From the NCBI RefSeq assembly GCF_029887875.1, contig NZ_JARXRM010000043.1:122214-179213 (forward strand): 57,000 nucleotides of DNA, written 5' to 3'. Under the pieces are notes generated by a model. That model ran no database searches. It was not told the origin of the DNA and saw only the letters and a list, made by a program, of their open reading frames with translations. The first letter of the stretch is position 1; each line of letters opens with the position of its first letter. Positions 1 through 7,975 of this stretch are shown here, piece after piece. The translations under genes and the position numbers were made by a program. This stretch comes from Luteimonas endophytica (GTDB lineage: Bacteria > Pseudomonadota > Gammaproteobacteria > Xanthomonadales > Xanthomonadaceae).

Positions 1-444
1 GGCGCGCGCCGCCGCCTCGTGCAGCCACAGCGGCCGGCGGAATCCGTCGAGGCCGGCGAACCGCAGCCAGGCGGGCTCCGCGACCAGCTCCAGCCCGGTG
101 CGGGTGGCGTAGGCGTCGGGATCGATGCCGAGCCGCGCCAGGCGCTCGCGCAGGCGGCGCATCGGCAGCGTCGGGACGCGCCCGGCGCCGCCGCCGCGGC
201 GCGGCGCCGGCTCGAGCGCGGCCAGCGCCTGCGCGACGCCCGCTTCGCGGTGCCAGCCCGGCATCAGGCCGGTCATGCCCTCCGCCAGCTCCGCGGCGAG
301 GGGGCGGCCGTCGCGCTTGCGGCGCAGCACCCGGCGCGCGCGGGCGAGGATGCGCGCCTCGCGGCTGTCGCCGGGGCGCAGCAGCCGCGCCGGCCACAGC
401 TCGATGTCCGGGGTGTTGAGCAGCAGGTCCGGTGGTGGGCGCAT
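1..444 (-). CDS. Partial CDS, possible M15-type carboxypeptidase
   Basis: The first 148 codons of a leftward gene are visible and the frame is open to the window edge, so the C-terminal part is missing. It starts at an ATG 9 bases after the stop of the PH-domain gene, so it is probably the last or a late gene of the SPFH operon. The N-terminal half is rich in Arg, Ala and Leu with no signal peptide. Around residues 120-145 there is a LRFAGLDGFRRPLWLH stretch. It resembles the segment ahead of the catalytic core in VanY/M15 D-Ala-D-Ala carboxypeptidase-like proteins of xanthomonads, but this is from memory and the zinc site would lie outside the window. The reading frame is solid; the function is tentative. 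Confidence 0.6.
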   Translation of the reverse strand, partial: MRPPPDLLLNTPDIELWPARLLRPGDSREARILARARRVLRRKRDGRPLAAELAEGMTGLMPGWHREAGVAQALAALEPAPRRGGGAGRVPTLPMRRLRERLARLGIDPDAYATRTGLELVAEPAWLRFAGLDGFRRPLWLHEAAARA

Positions 445-453
445 CGGCGCAGC

Positions 454-1035
454 CTATCCGTGCCGGGCGCCGGCGGCCAGTTCACGCAGCCGTTCCAGCA
501 GCGCGCGGGGCTGGCGCGGCTGCAGCAGCAGGACATGGCCGCGGGTGGTCGGGAGCAGCAGCACGCGGCCCCCGCCCGCACGCGCGACGAACGCCTTGTC
601 GCGGTTGCGCAGCCGGAACCAGCCGCTCTGGAAACCGGGCAGGGCGGTGCCATTGGTCTTGAGCATCGGCCTGAACTCGCCGCGTTCCCCGAGGTCCACG
701 ACGCGCGCCTGCTCGAGTTCCAGTTCCTCCAGGCCCAGGTGCTGTCGATAGAACGTGGTGAGGATCTCCAGCCCATCCGGGCCCACGCGCAGGCAATGGC
801 GGCGCAGCCTTCGGCCGATCCCCCACCAGACCGCCACGGTGACCAGCGCCGCCCCGCCGCCCACCAGGGCCGCGGTGAGCGGGACGCTGCCGCCGATCAG
901 CCGCTCGGGCGGATCGACGGTCGCGGCCAGGGCCACCGCCACCCCGATCGCCGCCAGCGGCAGCGCCAGCGCCAGGACGTTCCACCATTGGCGGGTGCGC
1001 GCCGACGCCGGTTCGAGCTGCAGGGCGGGGTCCAT
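454..1035 (-). CDS. PH-domain-like membrane protein
   Basis: The 193-residue protein has two hydrophobic segments near the N-terminus (about residues 20-40 and 50-72). A soluble part of about 110 residues follows, opening [19 protein letters not shown], with the beta-rich pattern of bacterial PH-like (bPH) domains. Such domains often sit on small membrane anchors and their function is mostly unknown. The ATG overlaps the stop of the upstream 43-residue gene by one base (TGATG), so translation is probably coupled. It belongs to the leftward SPFH operon. I cannot assign a biochemical role. Confidence 0.7.
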   Translation of the reverse strand: MDPALQLEPASARTRQWWNVLALALPLAAIGVAVALAATVDPPERLIGGSVPLTAALVGGGAALVTVAVWWGIGRRLRRHCLRVGPDGLEILTTFYRQHLGLEELELEQARVVDLGERGEFRPMLKTNGTALPGFQSGWFRLRNRDKAFVARAGGGRVLLLPTTRGHVLLLQPRQPRALLERLRELAAGARHG

Positions 1036-1166
1036 CAGCCGGCGCCCTGCGTCGCCAGCAGCAGGCCGGCGGCGAGCGCCAGCGCGCAGGCCAGCAGCAG
1101 CGAGGCGACGATGGCCCGGGCGTGGCGCGGAAAGCGCCGCTCGATCAGGGCAACGATGTGCAGCAT
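1035..1166 (-). CDS. 43-residue single-pass membrane peptide
   Basis: A small gene encoding 43 residues: a basic N-terminus ([17 protein letters not shown]) followed by one hydrophobic helix of about 22 residues and a short tail. The start is supported by a GGAGG sequence a few bases upstream. The stop overlaps the ATG of the PH-domain gene, which is strong evidence that it is translated. By topology it is an inner-membrane peptide with the basic end in the cytoplasm. No family recognised; position suggests a partner of the SPFH or PH-domain protein. Confidence 0.65.
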   Translation of the reverse strand: MLHIVALIERRFPRHARAIVASLLLACALALAAGLLLATQGAG

Positions 1167-1210
1167 GGGGCGTCCTCCGTCTCGATGGCTTGGTGATCCC
1201 AACGAGTCAT
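1145..1210 (-). CDS. Possible 21-residue leader peptide
   Basis: In the 100-base gap between the RHH gene and the 43-residue gene there is an AAAGGAG sequence, 7 bases, then ATG. The frame runs 21 codons ([20 protein letters not shown] plus P) and stops inside the next gene in another frame. The ribosome site is better than that of most genes in the window. It could be a leader that couples translation to the downstream membrane peptide, or a chance ORF. No homology claim is possible at this length. Confidence 0.3.
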   Translation of the reverse strand: MTRWDHQAIETEDAPCCTSLP

Positions 1211-1267
1211 TTCGATGCTCCTTTGGTCGGGTTTCCCTGCGGCCGTCCCGCGGCGGGCGAGCGACCG

Positions 1268-1453
1268 TCAGCGCCGGTCGCCGGGGTCGGCCGGTTCCGA
1301 GGGGCGCGGCAGGCGTCCTTCCCTGCGCAGCGCCTCGCGCAGCACGTACTCGATCTGTGCATTGAGGCTGCGCAGCTCGTCGTCGGACCAGCGCTGCACC
1401 GCCGCGAGGATCTCCGCGTTGATGCGCAGCGGATAGCTCTTCTTCAGGCTCAA
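1268..1453 (-). CDS. Arc/MetJ-like ribbon-helix-helix DNA-binding protein
   Basis: A 61-residue protein with the shape of an Arc-type ribbon-helix-helix repressor. It has a short basic beta strand (KKSYPLRIN), a first helix ([14 protein letters not shown]), a turn, and a second helix ([17 protein letters not shown]), then a charged proline-rich tail. The family binds inverted-repeat operators as dimers of dimers. The start overlaps the stop of the upstream membrane protein by 4 bases (ATGA). Small RHH proteins are known beside SPFH genes in many proteobacteria. An autoregulatory role at the operator upstream of the SPFH gene is my inference. Confidence 0.75.
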   Translation of the reverse strand: MSLKKSYPLRINAEILAAVQRWSDDELRSLNAQIEYVLREALRREGRLPRPSEPADPGDRR

Positions 1454-1728
1454 TGCCGCCCGCCTCCCCGCCTGGAGCGCAGCGCGTCGACCAGCACCGC
1501 CAGGCCGAGGCCATTGACCGCCAGCGCCAGGACCACGGCGACGGCCACGACCCGGCCGCGGTCGCCGCCGGCCCAGGCCAGGCCGACCGCCCCGGCGAGA
1601 ATCGCCACCCCGACCAGCCGCATCAGCCTGGCGAGCCGCGGGCGGTCGGCGCCGAACGCACGCGCGGCCAGGAAAGCCGGCAGGCTGCTGGCGGCGACGA
1701 TCATCGGCAGGAGCAGGCCGTCGGGCAT
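1450..1728 (-). CDS. Small three-helix membrane protein
   Basis: A 92-residue protein, almost entirely hydrophobic, with about three transmembrane helices (residues 5-22, 35-54 and 60-82) and an Arg-rich C-terminal tail. It starts 7 bases after the SPFH gene and its stop overlaps the start of the RHH gene, so it is cotranscribed and translationally coupled. No family recognised; it probably sits in the inner membrane with the SPFH protein. Confidence 0.65.
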   Translation of the reverse strand: MPDGLLLPMIVAASSLPAFLAARAFGADRPRLARLMRLVGVAILAGAVGLAWAGGDRGRVVAVAVVLALAVNGLGLAVLVDALRSRRGGGRH

Positions 1729-1735
1729 CGCCGGC

Positions 1736-2605
1736 TCAGTACAGCGATCCGGCGTTGACCACCGGCTGGGTGCCGCGGTCTCCGCACAGCACCACCAGCA
1801 GGTTGCTGACCATCGCCGCCTTGCGCTCCTCGTCGAGCGCCACCACGCCGCTCTTCTGCAGTTCGGCCAGCGCCATCTCGACCATGCCGCAGGCGCCGGC
1901 GACGATCCGCGCGCGCGCCGCGACCACCGCGTTCGCCTGCTGCCGCTGCAGCATGGCGTGGGCGATCTCCGGCGCGTAGGCGAGGTGGCTGATGCGCGCG
2001 TCCAGCACGTCCACCCCGGCCGAGGTCAGGCGCTCGTCCAGGTGCTCCTTGAGGCGGTCGGAGATCTCGGCCGGATGGCTGCGCAGCGAGATCTGGCCGT
2101 CTTCGTGTTGGTCGTAGGGATAGCTGGTCGCCATCGCCCTCAGCGCGGCTTCGGACTGGATGTGCACGAAGCTCTCGTAGTCGTCGACGTTGAACACCGC
2201 CTCGGCCGAATCGACCACCTTCCACACGACCACCGCGGCGATCTCGATCGGGCTGCCGTCGAGCTCGTTGACCTTCAGCTTGCCGCTCTCGAAGTTGCGT
2301 ACCCGCAACGACACCTTGCGCTTGCTGAAGAAGGGGTTGTTCCAGCGCAGTCCGTTGTCGTGCACCGTGCCCACGTACTTGCCGAACAGGCTCAGCACGG
2401 CCGACTGGTTGGGCTCGACCATGTACAGGCCGGCCAGGCACGCCGCCGCGATCGCACCGGCCAGGACGGCGCCGGCGACCCGGGGTCCGCCGCCGTCCCC
2501 GAGAACCACGACGGTGAAGATGGCATAGGCGCACGCCAGCAGCACGGCCAGCAGCGCCAGCAGCACCGGGATGCCGGGCAGCGAACGGATCGGGTTCTCT
2601 TTCAT
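1736..2605 (-). CDS. SPFH/Band 7 domain membrane protein
   Basis: A 289-residue protein of the SPFH (stomatin/prohibitin/flotillin/HflKC) superfamily. Two hydrophobic helices (about residues 11-36 and 43-61) anchor it. The domain begins [19 protein letters not shown] and continues to about residue 240, followed by a helical tail ending [10 protein letters not shown]. Such proteins oligomerise on the membrane and scaffold microdomains or regulate proteases. I chose the ATG preceded by a GGAGAG ribosome site rather than an in-frame ATG 8 codons upstream. It is the first gene of the leftward operon; the promoter contains a perfect inverted repeat. The specific role is unknown. Confidence 0.88.
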   Translation of the reverse strand: MKENPIRSLPGIPVLLALLAVLLACAYAIFTVVVLGDGGGPRVAGAVLAGAIAAACLAGLYMVEPNQSAVLSLFGKYVGTVHDNGLRWNNPFFSKRKVSLRVRNFESGKLKVNELDGSPIEIAAVVVWKVVDSAEAVFNVDDYESFVHIQSEAALRAMATSYPYDQHEDGQISLRSHPAEISDRLKEHLDERLTSAGVDVLDARISHLAYAPEIAHAMLQRQQANAVVAARARIVAGACGMVEMALAELQKSGVVALDEERKAAMVSNLLVVLCGDRGTQPVVNAGSLY

Positions 2606-2639
2606 CGGAACTCTCCTGCCCCCCATGGGCGTCGATATA

Positions 2640-2668
2640 TTGATATCAGAATGATATCTGACAGTAAA
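2640..2668 (-). promoter_or_regulatory. SPFH operon promoter with 7-3-7 operator
   Basis: On the minus strand TTTACT and TATCAA are separated by exactly 17 bases, a plausible sigma70 -35/-10 pair about 35-60 bases before the SPFH start. The spacer and -10 overlap a perfect inverted repeat, GATATCA-GAA-TGATATC (2642-2658), conspicuously AT-rich in this GC-rich DNA. A protein bound there would block RNA polymerase. The RHH protein of the same operon is the obvious candidate, but this is inference. Confidence 0.55.
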
Positions 2669-2740
2669 GTGCCCAGCGCGCAGCCGGGGCCGGGCGGCCA
2701 CCCCGAATACAATGGCCGCCCCTTCGCGACGGAGCCCCGC

Positions 2741-3940
2741 ATGGTCGACCTCGGCACCCCGCTGTCCCCCGGCGCCACCCGCGTGCTGCTGCTGGGCTCG
2801 GGCGAGTTGGGCAAGGAGGTGGCGATCGAGCTGCAGCGCCTGGGCGTGGAGGTGATCGCCGCCGACCGCTACGCCGATGCCCCGGCCATGCAGGTGGCGC
2901 ACCGCAGCCACGTGCTCGACATGCTCGACGGGGCCGCGCTGCGCGCGCTGGTGGCCGAGGAGCGGCCGGCGCTGGTGGTCCCCGAGATCGAGGCCATCCA
3001 CACCCCGACCCTGGTCGAGCTGGAGCGCGAGCTCGCCGCCGCCGGCAGCCGGACCCGGGTGATCCCCACGGCGCGCGCGGCCTGGCTGACCATGGACCGC
3101 GAGGGCATCCGCCGGCTGGCGGCGGAAACGCTCGGCCTGCCGACCTCGCCCTACCGGTTCGTCGACACCCGCGAGCAGTACCGCGCCGCGGTGGGGGAGA
3201 TCGGCCTGCCGTGCGTGGTCAAGCCGGTGATGTCGTCCTCAGGCAAGGGCCAGTCGGTGGTCCGCGGCGAGGCCGACGTCGACCGGGCCTGGGACTACGC
3301 CCAGACCGGAGGCCGCGCCGGCGCGGGGCGCGCCATCGTCGAGGGCTTCATCGACTTCGACTACGAGATCACCCTGCTCACCCTGCGCCATGCCGGCGGC
3401 ACCGATTTCTGCGCACCGGTGGGCCACCTGCAGCGCGATGGCGACTACCGCGAGAGCTGGCAGCCGCAGCCGATGTCGGCCGTGGCGCTGGCCCGTGCCC
3501 AGGAGATCGCCCGCCGCATCACCGACGACCTGGGCGGCTGGGGCCTGTTCGGCGTCGAGCTGTTCGTCGGCGGCGACGAGGTCTGGTTCTCCGAGGTCTC
3601 GCCGCGCCCGCACGACACCGGCCTGGTCACCCTGGCCTCCCAGGAGCTGAGCCAGTTCGCGCTGCACGCGCGCGCGATCCTCGGCCTGCCGGTGCCGTCG
3701 ATCCGCCAGCTCGGCCCCGCCGCCTCCTGCGCGCTGCTGGCCGAGGGCAGCGGGGTGCCGGTGTTCGGCAACGTGGAGGCGGCGCTGCGCGCGCCGGACT
3801 CGGCGCTGCGCCTGTTCGGCAAGCCGCGGGTCGAAGGCCAGCGCCGGGTCGGCGTGACCCTGGCGCGCGGCGACGACATCGACCACGCTCGTCGGCTCGC
3901 CCGCGAGGCCGCCGCGGCGATCTCGATCGCGCTGCGCTAG
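2741..3940 (+). CDS. purT: Formate-dependent GAR transformylase PurT
   Basis: PurT makes formyl-GAR from glycinamide ribonucleotide, formate and ATP, the folate-independent alternative to PurN in step 3 of purine synthesis. The 399-residue protein has the ATP-grasp layout: an N-terminal nucleotide-binding fold ([21 protein letters not shown]), the family signature [14 protein letters not shown], the ATP loop [16 protein letters not shown], and the Mg-binding stretch [17 protein letters not shown]. The length matches the usual 390-400. The start has GGAG 6 bases upstream and a TACAAT hexamer at 2708. It is monocistronic and divergent from the SPFH operon. Confidence 0.96.
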   Translation: MVDLGTPLSPGATRVLLLGSGELGKEVAIELQRLGVEVIAADRYADAPAMQVAHRSHVLDMLDGAALRALVAEERPALVVPEIEAIHTPTLVELERELAAAGSRTRVIPTARAAWLTMDREGIRRLAAETLGLPTSPYRFVDTREQYRAAVGEIGLPCVVKPVMSSSGKGQSVVRGEADVDRAWDYAQTGGRAGAGRAIVEGFIDFDYEITLLTLRHAGGTDFCAPVGHLQRDGDYRESWQPQPMSAVALARAQEIARRITDDLGGWGLFGVELFVGGDEVWFSEVSPRPHDTGLVTLASQELSQFALHARAILGLPVPSIRQLGPAASCALLAEGSGVPVFGNVEAALRAPDSALRLFGKPRVEGQRRVGVTLARGDDIDHARRLAREAAAAISIALR

Positions 3941-4059
3941 GGCGTGTCGCAAGCCGCCAGGCGGCGGTCGCGGCCCGCGCGACCCGTCCACGCCATCATT
4001 GCGTCGATCGCGCGCGCGGCGTCGCGCCGGCGGCATCGAACCACGAACCGGGAGCTCGC

Positions 4060-4380
4060 ATGAACGCACACCACGGCTATGCCGTGTTCTTCTACCCGCA
4101 GGCGCTCGAAGCGCTGGGCGAGGCGATCAAACCCTACCTGCGCGAGAGCGGGATGGGCGCGCACGTGGCCTGCGACGAGATCGACACCGGCGGCGCGATG
4201 ATCGAGATGACCCTGCGCGGGCGCACAGAGCAGGGCGGTGAAGTCACCGTCGAGCTCATGGTGCCCGGCAGCATGGTGCGGATGATCGTCTCCACCCAGA
4301 GCGACGGCAGCTTCGGCTTCGGGCCGCGCACCGCCGCGCCAGCCGCCGTCGCGGGGGCGCCGACCGCCGGGGAGGCATAG
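4060..4380 (+). CDS. Conserved small protein of unknown function
   Basis: A 106-residue protein starting at ATG with GGGAG close upstream. The first 85 residues look folded, with mixed helix and strand (YAVFFYPQALEALGEAIKPY, then strands around GGAMIEMTLRG and VTVELMVPGSMVRMIVSTQS). An Ala/Pro/Thr-rich tail follows. There is no signal peptide and no membrane helix, so it is probably cytoplasmic. It lies 119 bases after purT without clear coupling. I do not recognise the family. Confidence 0.65.
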   Translation: MNAHHGYAVFFYPQALEALGEAIKPYLRESGMGAHVACDEIDTGGAMIEMTLRGRTEQGGEVTVELMVPGSMVRMIVSTQSDGSFGFGPRTAAPAAVAGAPTAGEA

Positions 4381-4431
4381 CCGGCCGGGCGCTTGGACTG
4401 AAGGCGGCCGCCGCCGGTCGCGCGCTGTGCG

Positions 4432-5682
4432 CTAGTCCGTCCCGACCGCGAGCGGCCTGACGTCCACCCACACCAGGCGGTGGTCGGTGCCGTCGACGAT
4501 CGCCGCTGCCGGCGCGCCGGGCGCGGGCCAGAACACCCCGCTGCGCACCACCGCCCAGCCGGTCGACGGCAGCACGTAGTCGAGCCGCAGCGGGCCGACC
4601 GGACCGAAATCGCCGGTCGCGCTGGCCGGATCGCCGCGGCGCATCCCGGCGACTGCCGGGGCGTTCCGCGCGGCCGCCACGGCGCCCTCGCTGGAGGGCG
4701 CGGCGTGGGGCAGAACGCGCGGATGCCGCAGCAGCTCCAGGATCGCCTCGTGGCGGCCGTCGCCGTCGGCCGGGTCGTTGTTGAGATCGCCCAGGATCAC
4801 GAAGCGCGCAGCCTGCTCCAGCCCGCCGCAGCGCCCGGCATCGTCGCAGAGCCACGGCCGCTCGCCGTGCGAGAGATACTCGCTCCATAGCCGGATCTCG
4901 TCGGCATTGCGCGCGCCGTTGCGGTCTTCCGGACCGTCGAACACCGGCGGGGTGGGGTGCGAGGCGAGCACGTGCAGCCGCCCCGCCGGGGTCCGCACCG
5001 GCACGTCCCAGTGCGACTTGGACGACAGCCGCAGCTGCGCCCACACCGCATCCGGGTGCCAGGGCGTGCCCGACACCGGATCGACGGGCCGGCGCGCCCC
5101 GGGCATCGCGGCCCAGCGCAGGCGCTGGAAGGTGCGGGCCGCGGCGTGGTCGATCGGATACTTCGACAGCAGCAGCATCCCGTACTGGCCGGGGTGCAGC
5201 CCATAGCCCCAGGCGTCGTTGCCGCGGGCGCGTCCCTCGGCGCCGACCCCGCCGTCGCCGTCCAGGTCCAGGCCGCTGGGCACGCCGGTGTTGACCGGGG
5301 CGAAGTACCGGTAGCGGTACTGCAGCGGGTCGCCGCCGCCCGGCTGCGGCGCCTCCAGGTAGCCGCGCTGGAACAGGTCGGCGGCGCGCCCTTCGGCGTC
5401 GTGGTCGAACTCGTTGAGCAGCACCACGTCCGGGCGCACCCGCTGCAGCACCGCCGCCACCTTGCGGGCCTCGGCGTCGTTCGCCTGCAGGCGGCGCAAC
5501 AGCCCGCCGGGCTGCTCGGAGTAGAGCGAGACGTTGTAGGTGGCCAGGCGCAGTTCGGGTTCGGACATGGCTTCGCGGTAGCTGTGGGGATCGCCGTGCA
5601 CCTTGACGCGCAGGCATCCGGCGCCGGCGAGCAGGGCGGCCGAGACGATCAGGGTGGCGCACAGGCGGAAAGATGGGTTCAT
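4432..5682 (-). CDS. Secreted endonuclease/exonuclease/phosphatase-family protein
   Basis: A 416-residue protein with an N-terminal signal peptide ending near AALLAGAGC; the cysteine suggests a lipoprotein, but the lipobox is not canonical. The EEP fold residues are visible: Asn in LATYNVSLYS, metal-binding Glu in VVLLNEFDHD, Asp/Asn in VILGDLNNDPADGD, and the final Asp-His pair in GTDHRLVWVDV. The family includes phosphodiesterases, nucleases and phospholipases, so the substrate cannot be told. It lies 64 bases downstream of bpt on the same strand. It is probably exported to the periplasm or cell surface. Confidence 0.85.
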   Translation of the reverse strand: MNPSFRLCATLIVSAALLAGAGCLRVKVHGDPHSYREAMSEPELRLATYNVSLYSEQPGGLLRRLQANDAEARKVAAVLQRVRPDVVLLNEFDHDAEGRAADLFQRGYLEAPQPGGGDPLQYRYRYFAPVNTGVPSGLDLDGDGGVGAEGRARGNDAWGYGLHPGQYGMLLLSKYPIDHAAARTFQRLRWAAMPGARRPVDPVSGTPWHPDAVWAQLRLSSKSHWDVPVRTPAGRLHVLASHPTPPVFDGPEDRNGARNADEIRLWSEYLSHGERPWLCDDAGRCGGLEQAARFVILGDLNNDPADGDGRHEAILELLRHPRVLPHAAPSSEGAVAAARNAPAVAGMRRGDPASATGDFGPVGPLRLDYVLPSTGWAVVRSGVFWPAPGAPAAAIVDGTDHRLVWVDVRPLAVGTD

Positions 5683-5746
5683 GGGCACGGAAGCGGGAGG
5701 AGTGGGGTGGGGCGGCCGGGCCGTCGCGCGGCGCGGATCGGAACCG

Positions 5747-6469
5747 CTAGGGAACGCTCTCCAGCGGAGCCCAGCGGCGGCCGTCGAACGCCTCCAGCGG
5801 GCGGAACCTGCGCTTGTAGTCCATCTTGCGATGGCCGTCGATCCAGTAGCCGAGGTAAAGATGGTCGATGCGCTCGCGCCGCGCCCACTGGATCTGCTGC
5901 AGGATCGCCAGGGTACCGGGGCTGCGCGCGGCTTCGTCGGGATCGTAGAAGGTGTAGACCGCCGAAAGCGCGTCCCCGGCGAGGTCGGTAGCGGCCAGCG
6001 CGAGCAGCCGCCCGCCGAGGCGCAGTTCGAGGAAGCGGCCACTGGTCCAGCTGCCGAGCAGGAACTGGTCGAATTCGGCCGCCCCATGGTCGTCCATGCC
6101 GCCAGCGGGATGGCGGGCGCGCAGGTAGCGCCGGTACAGCGCCAGCCGCTCGTCGCTGCGTTCGGCCGGGACCACGCGCGCCTCGACGTCGGCGTTGCGC
6201 GCCAGGCAGCGGCGCTGGCCGCGGTCGGGGGTGAAGCGCGCGACCGGAATGCGCACCGCGACGCAGGCGCGGCAGCCCTGGCAGTGCGGCCGGTAGACGA
6301 TATCGCCGGAGCGGCGAAAGCCCCACTGCAGCGCCTGCGGGTAGAACTGCGGAAGGCGCGGATCGCGCGGGTCGAGCACCAGGTCGCGGGCGACCCGGTC
6401 GGGCCAGTAGCCGCATGGGTGCAACCCGGTGTGGAACAGCCGCAGGGAATCCGGGTCGCCGATGCTCAT
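5747..6469 (-). CDS. bpt: Aspartate/glutamate leucyltransferase (Bpt)
   Basis: A 240-residue aminoacyl-tRNA-protein transferase of the ATE/Bpt family. In bacteria it attaches leucine to N-terminal Asp or Glu, creating an N-degron read by ClpS-ClpAP. Evidence: the N-terminal cysteine region ([16 protein letters not shown] and [18 protein letters not shown]) and the acyltransferase-like C-terminal half with [19 protein letters not shown] and the typical [19 protein letters not shown]. The length fits the family. The ATG overlaps the stop of the PAP2-like gene by 4 bases, so the two are translationally coupled. Confidence 0.94.
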   Translation of the reverse strand: MSIGDPDSLRLFHTGLHPCGYWPDRVARDLVLDPRDPRLPQFYPQALQWGFRRSGDIVYRPHCQGCRACVAVRIPVARFTPDRGQRRCLARNADVEARVVPAERSDERLALYRRYLRARHPAGGMDDHGAAEFDQFLLGSWTSGRFLELRLGGRLLALAATDLAGDALSAVYTFYDPDEAARSPGTLAILQQIQWARRERIDHLYLGYWIDGHRKMDYKRRFRPLEAFDGRRWAPLESVP

Positions 6470-7044
6470 GGCGCCGGCCAGTCGGGAGCCAGTGGCCAGG
6501 AAAGTACGGCGGCCGCGGCGCCCGCGGCGGCTCCTGCGACCAGGTCGCGGGGAAGGTGGCGCGCCAGTGCCAGCCGCGACCACAGCACGGCGATGGCGAA
6601 CGCCAGCACGGCGGCCCCCGCCCAGGCCGACCAGCGCAGCAGCATCGCCCCGCAGAACACCGCGAACGCCGCGTGCAGCGACAGCTTGCACCAGCGCGAA
6701 GACAGGATCGCCGCGGCGACGATCGATGCCGACAGCGCGAGGTACAGCGCCACGTTCGGCGCCGCGTGCAGTGCCAGCAGCGCGGCGACCGCCAGCACCG
6801 GCAGCAGGAACAGGTTCAACGAACGTCGCTCCGCGGTGTCGCTGGCGTCGACGTGGGCCCAGCGCCCGGTGCGCACTCTGCGCCAGGACCAGCCCATGAC
6901 CAGCGCGGCCGCAGCGGCGAAGCCCGCCGCGGTCGTCGCGGCCCCCGGCATGCCGCTCGCGACCGCCGGCAACAGCAGCGCCAGGGGCAGCATCAGCAAG
7001 GGGTGGCCGAGGATCGAGACGGGACGGGCGAGGGCGTGCTTCAC
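6466..7044 (-). CDS. PAP2-like membrane protein with a partial active site
   Basis: A 192-residue integral membrane protein with five or six hydrophobic helices. Near the C-terminus the sequence [12 protein letters not shown] fits the third PAP2 phosphatase motif (SR-x5-H-x3-D) exactly. The second motif, normally PSGH, is reduced to a Ser-Leu-His within [10 protein letters not shown], and the first (K-x6-RP) is not clear. It may be an atypical lipid phosphatase or an inactive relative. It is coupled to bpt downstream by an ATGA overlap. Confidence 0.7.
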   Translation of the reverse strand: MKHALARPVSILGHPLLMLPLALLLPAVASGMPGAATTAAGFAAAAALVMGWSWRRVRTGRWAHVDASDTAERRSLNLFLLPVLAVAALLALHAAPNVALYLALSASIVAAAILSSRWCKLSLHAAFAVFCGAMLLRWSAWAGAAVLAFAIAVLWSRLALARHLPRDLVAGAAAGAAAAVLSWPLAPDWPAP

Positions 7045-7183
7045 CGCGCCAGCATACCCCCGGCGATCGCGGCGGCCGCGACTGTCGGCCCCCTGAACAG
7101 GACCATCCGGCTGTCAACGGCTCGGACGGCTCCGGCGTTGTCCCTTGCACATGCGGCGCGCTGCCGCGGCCACGGAGACCCCG

Positions 7184-7888
7184 ATGAAATCCACCATCCT
7201 GTTCACGGCCACCCTGCTGGCGCTGACCGCGTTCGGCGCCGCCGCCGCGGCGCACGCCGCCACTGACGCGCCCGGCCAGGCGCGGATGAAGCCGGACGCC
7301 AATGGCGACGGCGCGATCGACCGCACCGAGGCGGCTGCGCACCCGCGCCTGGCGGCCCGTTTCGACCAGCTCGACCGCAACGGTGACGGCCGCCTCGATG
7401 CGGGCGAGCGCCCGGCCCATCGAGGCAACGGCAAGCGTGGCGAGCGCGGGCATCCGGGCCGGATGGGCGGCATGGGCCGCGGAGGCATCGCTCGCCTGGA
7501 CACCGACGGTGACGGCCGCATCGGCCGCGCCGAGATCGAAACGGCCCCCGCGGCTGCCGGAGCCGACGGTTCGCGTGGCCATGGCGGCCATGGCGGTCGG
7601 CAGCATCTGCTGCAGAACTTCGCGGCCATCGACGCCGACAACGATGGCCACATCGTGCGCTCCGAGCTGCGCGCCTGGCACCGGGCGCAGCGTCCGCAGC
7701 GCCATGCGGCCATGGCGAATCGCTTCGACGAACGCTTCAAGGCGGCCGATCTCAATGGCGACGGCAAGCTCAGCCGCGTCGAGGTCGAGGAGAAGATGCC
7801 GCGGATGGCCGCGGGCTACGCATGGATGGACGAGGACCGCGACGGCTTTCTCTCGCGCGCGGAGCTGGAGCCGCAGCCGATGCGTTGA
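7184..7888 (+). CDS. Secreted six-EF-hand calcium-binding protein
   Basis: A 234-residue protein with a signal peptide ([20 protein letters not shown], cleavage near AHA-A) and six EF-hand loops of the form DxNGDGxIxxxE. The loops start at about residues 38, 64, 106, 150, 189 and 216; all keep Asp at position 1 and Glu at position 12. Between loops 2 and 3 and loops 3 and 4 there are Gly/His/Arg-rich linkers. It is probably a periplasmic or extracellular calcium-binding protein of the EF-hand family common in xanthomonads. The start was placed at the ATG that opens the signal peptide; GGAGA lies 8 bases upstream. A strong terminator follows. Confidence 0.9.
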   Translation: MKSTILFTATLLALTAFGAAAAAHAATDAPGQARMKPDANGDGAIDRTEAAAHPRLAARFDQLDRNGDGRLDAGERPAHRGNGKRGERGHPGRMGGMGRGGIARLDTDGDGRIGRAEIETAPAAAGADGSRGHGGHGGRQHLLQNFAAIDADNDGHIVRSELRAWHRAQRPQRHAAMANRFDERFKAADLNGDGKLSRVEVEEKMPRMAAGYAWMDEDRDGFLSRAELEPQPMR

Positions 7889-7934
7889 ATCGAGAGCGTT
7901 GCAGGAAAATGGTTGTCTAAAGTCGGCAGTCTCC

Positions 7935-7967
7935 GCCCGCGTGCTCGTCGCACGCGGGCTCTTTTTT
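7935..7967 (+). terminator. Rho-independent terminator
   Basis: A perfect 10-bp stem, GCCCGCGTGC / GCACGCGGGC, with a 5-base loop (TCGTC) is followed by TC and six T residues. It lies 47 bases after the EF-hand gene stop and ends plus-strand transcription before the convergent 259-residue gene. Confidence 0.9.
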
Positions 7968-7975
7968 GCCCTGGC

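Noticed and set aside
1268..1453. RHH gene as the antitoxin of a toxin-antitoxin pair
   Set aside because: The neighbours are membrane proteins without any toxin fold (no RelE, PIN or MazF pattern). Autoregulator of the operon is more economical.
755..2740. Long open plus-strand frame upstream of and fused to purT
   Set aside because: The purT frame is open upstream by chance of high GC. The upstream part is the antisense of the SPFH operon, is Arg/Ala/Pro-rich with no domain pattern, and purT has its own ATG with a ribosome site.
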